Of a DNA stretch of 43,553 bases, positions 40,760 to 43,553 are shown piece by piece. Below the pieces are notes generated by a model, which saw nothing but the letters and a program-made list of their open reading frames with translations, was not told where the DNA came from and did not search any database. Each line of letters begins with the position of its first letter. Positions within the stretch are counted from its first letter, which is position 1. The position numbers and the translations under genes are program-made. Origin of the DNA: Planctomycetota bacterium (GTDB taxonomy: Bacteria; Planctomycetota; Phycisphaerae; WQYP01); assembly GCA_021808485.1 (NCBI GenBank), contig JAKBBN010000021.1:1-43553 (forward strand), read 5' to 3'.

Positions 40760-41581
40760 TCAGTTAAATCTCGCGAGAAATCGGTTCATGGCGGTGGCGA
40801 TACGATTTTGCTGGTTACTGGAAAGCAGGGCATCGATGGAATCCACCTCGGTTGCGACAATTTTATCCCGGCGCGCCTGCAGGCGATTTGCGTAGTCCCG
40901 TCCCGCGGCCATGATGCGCCGCGCCAGTTTCTGGCGATTTGGATCCTTCAATGCATCACCCGGTGCCTTGGTAAACCGTATAACCAGCGACTCTATTTTT
41001 TTTAGTGCGTTCGGCGCAAACAGCCCCTGCCTCTGCCGCTGAGCCAGCAAGACACGATTGCTTTGGGCAAGGGCCACAATCCCGGTCACCTGAGTATTGA
41101 TCATCGCCGGGGCCCTAGCGACACGCAGCCAATGCCGCAGCATCCAGCGGCCGCGCATCGACGCCATGGTCAAAGCCTCTTTGCAGGGGTCGCCTATTTG
41201 CCTTAATTTCACCACCCAGGCCGGCGGCCGAGCCCTAATGCCATCGGTGCGATAAATGATCTGTGGCGCGGCAGCAGGGTCATTAGGGTACTGGACGATA
41301 AAAAGCTGTCCCTTCAAATCAGCAAATTTGTAGGTCAGCGTGTTATGAATCGATTTAGGATTCATAGGATTCGCCGGACCAATCGGCCGTCGGAAGTTAA
41401 TGCCGTAATCGCGGGCGATTTGAAAAAATGCAACCTCGTTATTCACCGGCCGGCCAAAAAGATTATTCCAATTCAACAGCAGCAAAATAATCGCGATTAA
41501 AACGGCTCCGCCCGCAATCCCGAGTTTTATCAAATCAGACTTACTGAAATCCGAAAATTTCACCTTTGCATCCCATTTCAA
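40760..41581 (-). CDS. Hypothetical membrane-anchored protein
   Basis: I do not recognise this 273-residue protein. A hydrophobic helix at about 20-39 (LGIAGGAVLIAIILLLLNW) is followed by a soluble domain with FFQIARDYGINFRRPIGPANPM and QLFIVQYPNDPA, then a long helical, Arg/Ala-rich C-terminal half of about 130 residues (RRIMAAGRDYANRLQARRDK). The anchor and helices suggest a membrane-tethered coiled or helical protein. The start is TTG 41581; a GTG seven codons later is closer to an AAAGG. A perfect inverted repeat lies 10-27 bases upstream. Confidence 0.6.
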   Translation of the reverse strand: MKWDAKVKFSDFSKSDLIKLGIAGGAVLIAIILLLLNWNNLFGRPVNNEVAFFQIARDYGINFRRPIGPANPMNPKSIHNTLTYKFADLKGQLFIVQYPNDPAAAPQIIYRTDGIRARPPAWVVKLRQIGDPCKEALTMASMRGRWMLRHWLRVARAPAMINTQVTGIVALAQSNRVLLAQRQRQGLFAPNALKKIESLVIRFTKAPGDALKDPNRQKLARRIMAAGRDYANRLQARRDKIVATEVDSIDALLSSNQQNRIATAMNRFLARFN

Positions 41582-41590
41582 GGTCCGGTT

Positions 41591-41608
41591 ATCGCGATTT
41601 TTCGCGAT
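41591..41608. repeat. Perfect inverted repeat near membrane-protein start
   Basis: ATCGCGA-TTTT-TCGCGAT: 7 bp arms exact, loop of 4. It lies 10 bases upstream of the TTG start at 41581, where it could mask the ribosome-binding site or bind a regulator. It does not match the usual ParB parS palindrome. Confidence 0.5.
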
Positions 41609-42067
41609 ATTGGCCGATTTCCAAGCCGATATTCAGGGTGTCCCGCGTCGCCCTTCACACATCAATAACGCCGCTGCCTGCCCGGAATTGCTCTGATCCA
41701 ATTCCACCACATTTGCCCCCGGGCCCTCGGCTGTTTTTTTGTGCGACGATGGAAACCGGTTCATTGGCGGCAACCAAGCGGATCTACACTTCTCTCATAT
41801 GTGTGGATAACGCGCAGATTGTGCCGCGGTTACAGTTTATAGCCGAAAATTGCATCGTTTTTCATTATTCGGAAAAGCAATTCTCCGGCTGCAGATCGCC
41901 GTGGATTTAGCGTCAACACGGTCCTTTTCATCTCAATCTTATATCCAGCCGTAACGCGCGACGCCGGTGAGGCGAGCATCAAAGGCTCACGCCTATACTT
42001 TCCATTGAGTCCTCCACTGGAAGCATCGCTGTTGAGGCATCGACCGCTTCCGCGTAAACTCCCGCAG
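41609..42067. other. Gap between membrane-protein and parA-like genes
   Basis: About 460 bases hold the promoters of two divergent genes. I see no gene. A T7 run near 41735 follows a weak GC-rich hairpin and may be a fragment of a terminator; nothing else is clear. Confidence 0.35.
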
Positions 42068-42865
42068 ATGAGAATCATCGCATTGTTCAATCAGAAGGGC
42101 GGCGTGGGCAAAACTACCACGGCAGTTAATCTTGGCGCGGGAATGGCTGCGGTGGGCAAAACAGTCATGCTACTGGACATGGATCCGCAGGGAAATTTGT
42201 CTTTTCACCTGGGAATTGAGCCGGACAAGGTTAACCACAGCATTTATGATGTGCTGGTGAATCGGTGCACGCTGACTGATGCCACATACCGTGTGCACGA
42301 CAAACTATCCGTGATTCCCTCTACTGCGGATTTGGCTGGAGCGGAGGTTGAACTGGTCAATGAACCGGAGCGCGAGTTGCGACTGCGAAATGCGGTTCTG
42401 GCGGCAAAACCGCAGGCTGATTTCCTGATCATTGACTGTCCGCCGAGTCTGGGGCTGTTGACGCTCAACTCCCTGTGTCTGGCCAAAGAAGTGATCATTC
42501 CGATGCAAGCACATTTCCTGGCTTTGCAGGGAATGGCGCGGCTGCTGGATACATGTTCGTTGGTGCAAGAACAATTGAATCCGGATTTGCGCATTTCCGG
42601 AATATTATTCTGCCAATATGAGCAGGCTCCCCGCCTCACCAGCGAGGTGACCGGCGAAGTTGACCAGTTTCTGAATAATTCCCGCGGAACCGGCAAGCCG
42701 TGGTCCGAAGCCCAGGTATTCCGCACTCAGATTCGGCGGAATATTCGGCTGGCGGAAGCCCCCAGCTTTAACCAGAGTATATTTGATTATGCACCCAACA
42801 GTGCCGGCGCGGCGGATTACGGCGTGCTGGTGCAGGATATTCTGGAAATGCATGCGGCAACATAA
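42068..42865 (+). CDS. ParA/Soj-family ATPase
   Basis: The 265-residue protein begins MRIIALFNQKGGVGKTT, the deviant Walker A of ParA/Soj ATPases, and continues with MLLDMDPQGNLSFHLG, a switch I/II IIDCPPSLGLLTLNSL, and the C-terminal Soj-like end with IRRNIRLAEAPSFNQSIFDYAPNSAGAADYG. These proteins help position chromosomes, plasmids or other cargo with ParB. I chose ATG 42068 (an upstream start at 42005 is not supported). No ParB gene follows; the next gene on the right is a reverse-strand TolC fragment. It could therefore be a chromosomal Soj with ParB elsewhere, or one separated by rearrangement. Confidence 0.93.
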   Translation: MRIIALFNQKGGVGKTTTAVNLGAGMAAVGKTVMLLDMDPQGNLSFHLGIEPDKVNHSIYDVLVNRCTLTDATYRVHDKLSVIPSTADLAGAEVELVNEPERELRLRNAVLAAKPQADFLIIDCPPSLGLLTLNSLCLAKEVIIPMQAHFLALQGMARLLDTCSLVQEQLNPDLRISGILFCQYEQAPRLTSEVTGEVDQFLNNSRGTGKPWSEAQVFRTQIRRNIRLAEAPSFNQSIFDYAPNSAGAADYGVLVQDILEMHAAT

Positions 42866-42963
42866 CGAAGGCTCGTCGGCGAAGCGATCATATTAATATA
42901 TTTTACCGCCGGCAAGCCATATCGTAACCGTTTGGAGTATAAGCATTTACGGAATCGGCACTG

Positions 42964-43425
42964 CTATTGCGGTGTGACGGCCACCCGGTCAAATTGTAGA
43001 AGCGTACCTTTATCCCGCTCGAATCTGACCATGTCCGCGCAATAATTTGTGCGAGCTTGAACGTCGGCAATGCGCGCCTGGGCTAAATCCCGCTGGGCAT
43101 TGAGTTCAAGCTGCAGAAAGGTGGGATTCAGCACCTGACCAGCGCGTTCCTGCACTCGCAAGCCTCGGAGAACCGCAAATGCAGATTCCTTTCGTGCATG
43201 GGCCATGCGAATCTGCCGCCAGTCTTGCGTAAGGTTAACCAGATCGTCGGCGATATCACGTGCGATATTTTGGGCGTCGTCCAACATTTGCGTCATGAGT
43301 TGTCGGCGAATCAGACGGCGGCGGGCAAGCTCCGCTCTGGCATGGCGGTTGCCGATTGGGATTTCCACCTCCAGCCCGGCTGAAAAACCAAAATGCGGAT
43401 CGGAAATCGCACGGTTAAATCCGCC
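42964..43425 (-). pseudogene. C-terminal fragment of TolC-like outer-membrane efflux protein
   Basis: The minus-strand reading covers about 153 residues of a TolC/CusC-like channel: a barrel segment FGFSAGLEVEIPIGNRHARAEL, then the long helical repeat with DDAQNIARDIADDL and RVQERAGQVLNPTFLQLELNAQRDLAQARIADV, and a stop at 42964. This matches only the last third of the family. Upstream it joins a transposase segment in frame. So the channel gene is broken here, or the window joins two unrelated pieces. It lies tail to tail with the parA-like gene. Confidence 0.7.
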
Positions 43426-43553
43426 CGGCAAAGCCCGCCATTGGCAACCGGTGCGAGATTGGTACAAAAGCCCGTTGATGATTTGCCGCATATCCACTTT
43501 GCGATGGCGTCCGCCGTGCTTTTCCGGCGGAATGTGCGGCTCGATCAACAACC
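43426..43553 (-). mobile_element. IS5-type transposase N-terminal fragment
   Basis: Read on the minus strand from the window end, the peptide runs LIEPHIPPEKHGGRHRKVD then RQIINGLLYQSRTGCQWRALP, the well-known N-terminal domain of IS5-family (DUF4096-type) transposases. After LP, where the family goes on with an HDFPPW-type motif, the reading passes without a stop into TolC-like sequence. The junction is near 43425. The rest of the element lies beyond the window. Confidence 0.7.

Noticed and set aside
41591-41608. parS site for ParB
   Set aside because: The sequence does not match the TGTTTCACGTGAAACA-type palindrome.

Overview
The window looks like chromosomal DNA of a Gram-negative, moderately GC-rich bacterium, most likely a free-living planctomycete (Phycisphaerae-like). 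This is an inference. It rests on the small hypothetical proteins, the pairing of pectin and rhamnose hydrolases with heavy-metal efflux, an ECF sigma factor with a membrane anti-sigma-like partner, and the lack of enteric-style operons. Outer-membrane proteins (a TolC-type channel and an OprB-type porin) and several lipoboxes show a diderm envelope. I found no rRNA, tRNA, CRISPR array or intact mobile element. Genes lie on both strands, many convergent with touching or overlapping stops.

Left part (1-14.3 kb). A minus-strand run dxs - pyrK-like electron-transfer subunit - GT4 glycosyltransferase is followed by a secreted GH28 polygalacturonase-like enzyme, a small membrane protein, a DUF347 membrane protein and fusA (EF-G). 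fusA has a hairpin in its leader and an intrinsic terminator. A 715-base divergent gap with a long imperfect inverted repeat separates fusA from a full-length transketolase. Transketolase converges with ribD through a terminator hairpin.

Metal-stress part (14.5-26.6 kb). A minus-strand five-gene cluster encodes a small secreted Cys-containing protein, a Cys/Met/His-rich secreted protein, and a complete CusB-CusA-CusC type RND metal efflux system. Beside it lie an M48 metalloprotease lipoprotein, an ECF sigma factor, a small lipoprotein, an anti-sigma-like membrane protein with five cysteines and many histidines, and an OprB porin. Three sites of the form GGAACT-N18-GTnnnA lie upstream of the efflux cluster, the small lipoprotein and the anti-sigma-like gene. 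They suggest one compact sigma-controlled metal regulon, which is the main candidate system of the window.

Right part (26.7-43.5 kb). Next come an Rrf2 regulator, RlmN, a rhomboid protease with a TPR-like tail, a GT1 glycosyltransferase, a 1197-residue GH78 alpha-L-rhamnosidase, PIN-PhoH ATPase, hypothetical membrane proteins, an HU-family protein, a TatD nuclease, a HAD phosphatase and a ParA ATPase without ParB beside it. The window ends in a chimera: an IS5-type transposase N-terminus joined in frame to the C-terminal part of a TolC-like protein. A leader motif of about 55 nt is shared by the M48 and HU genes.
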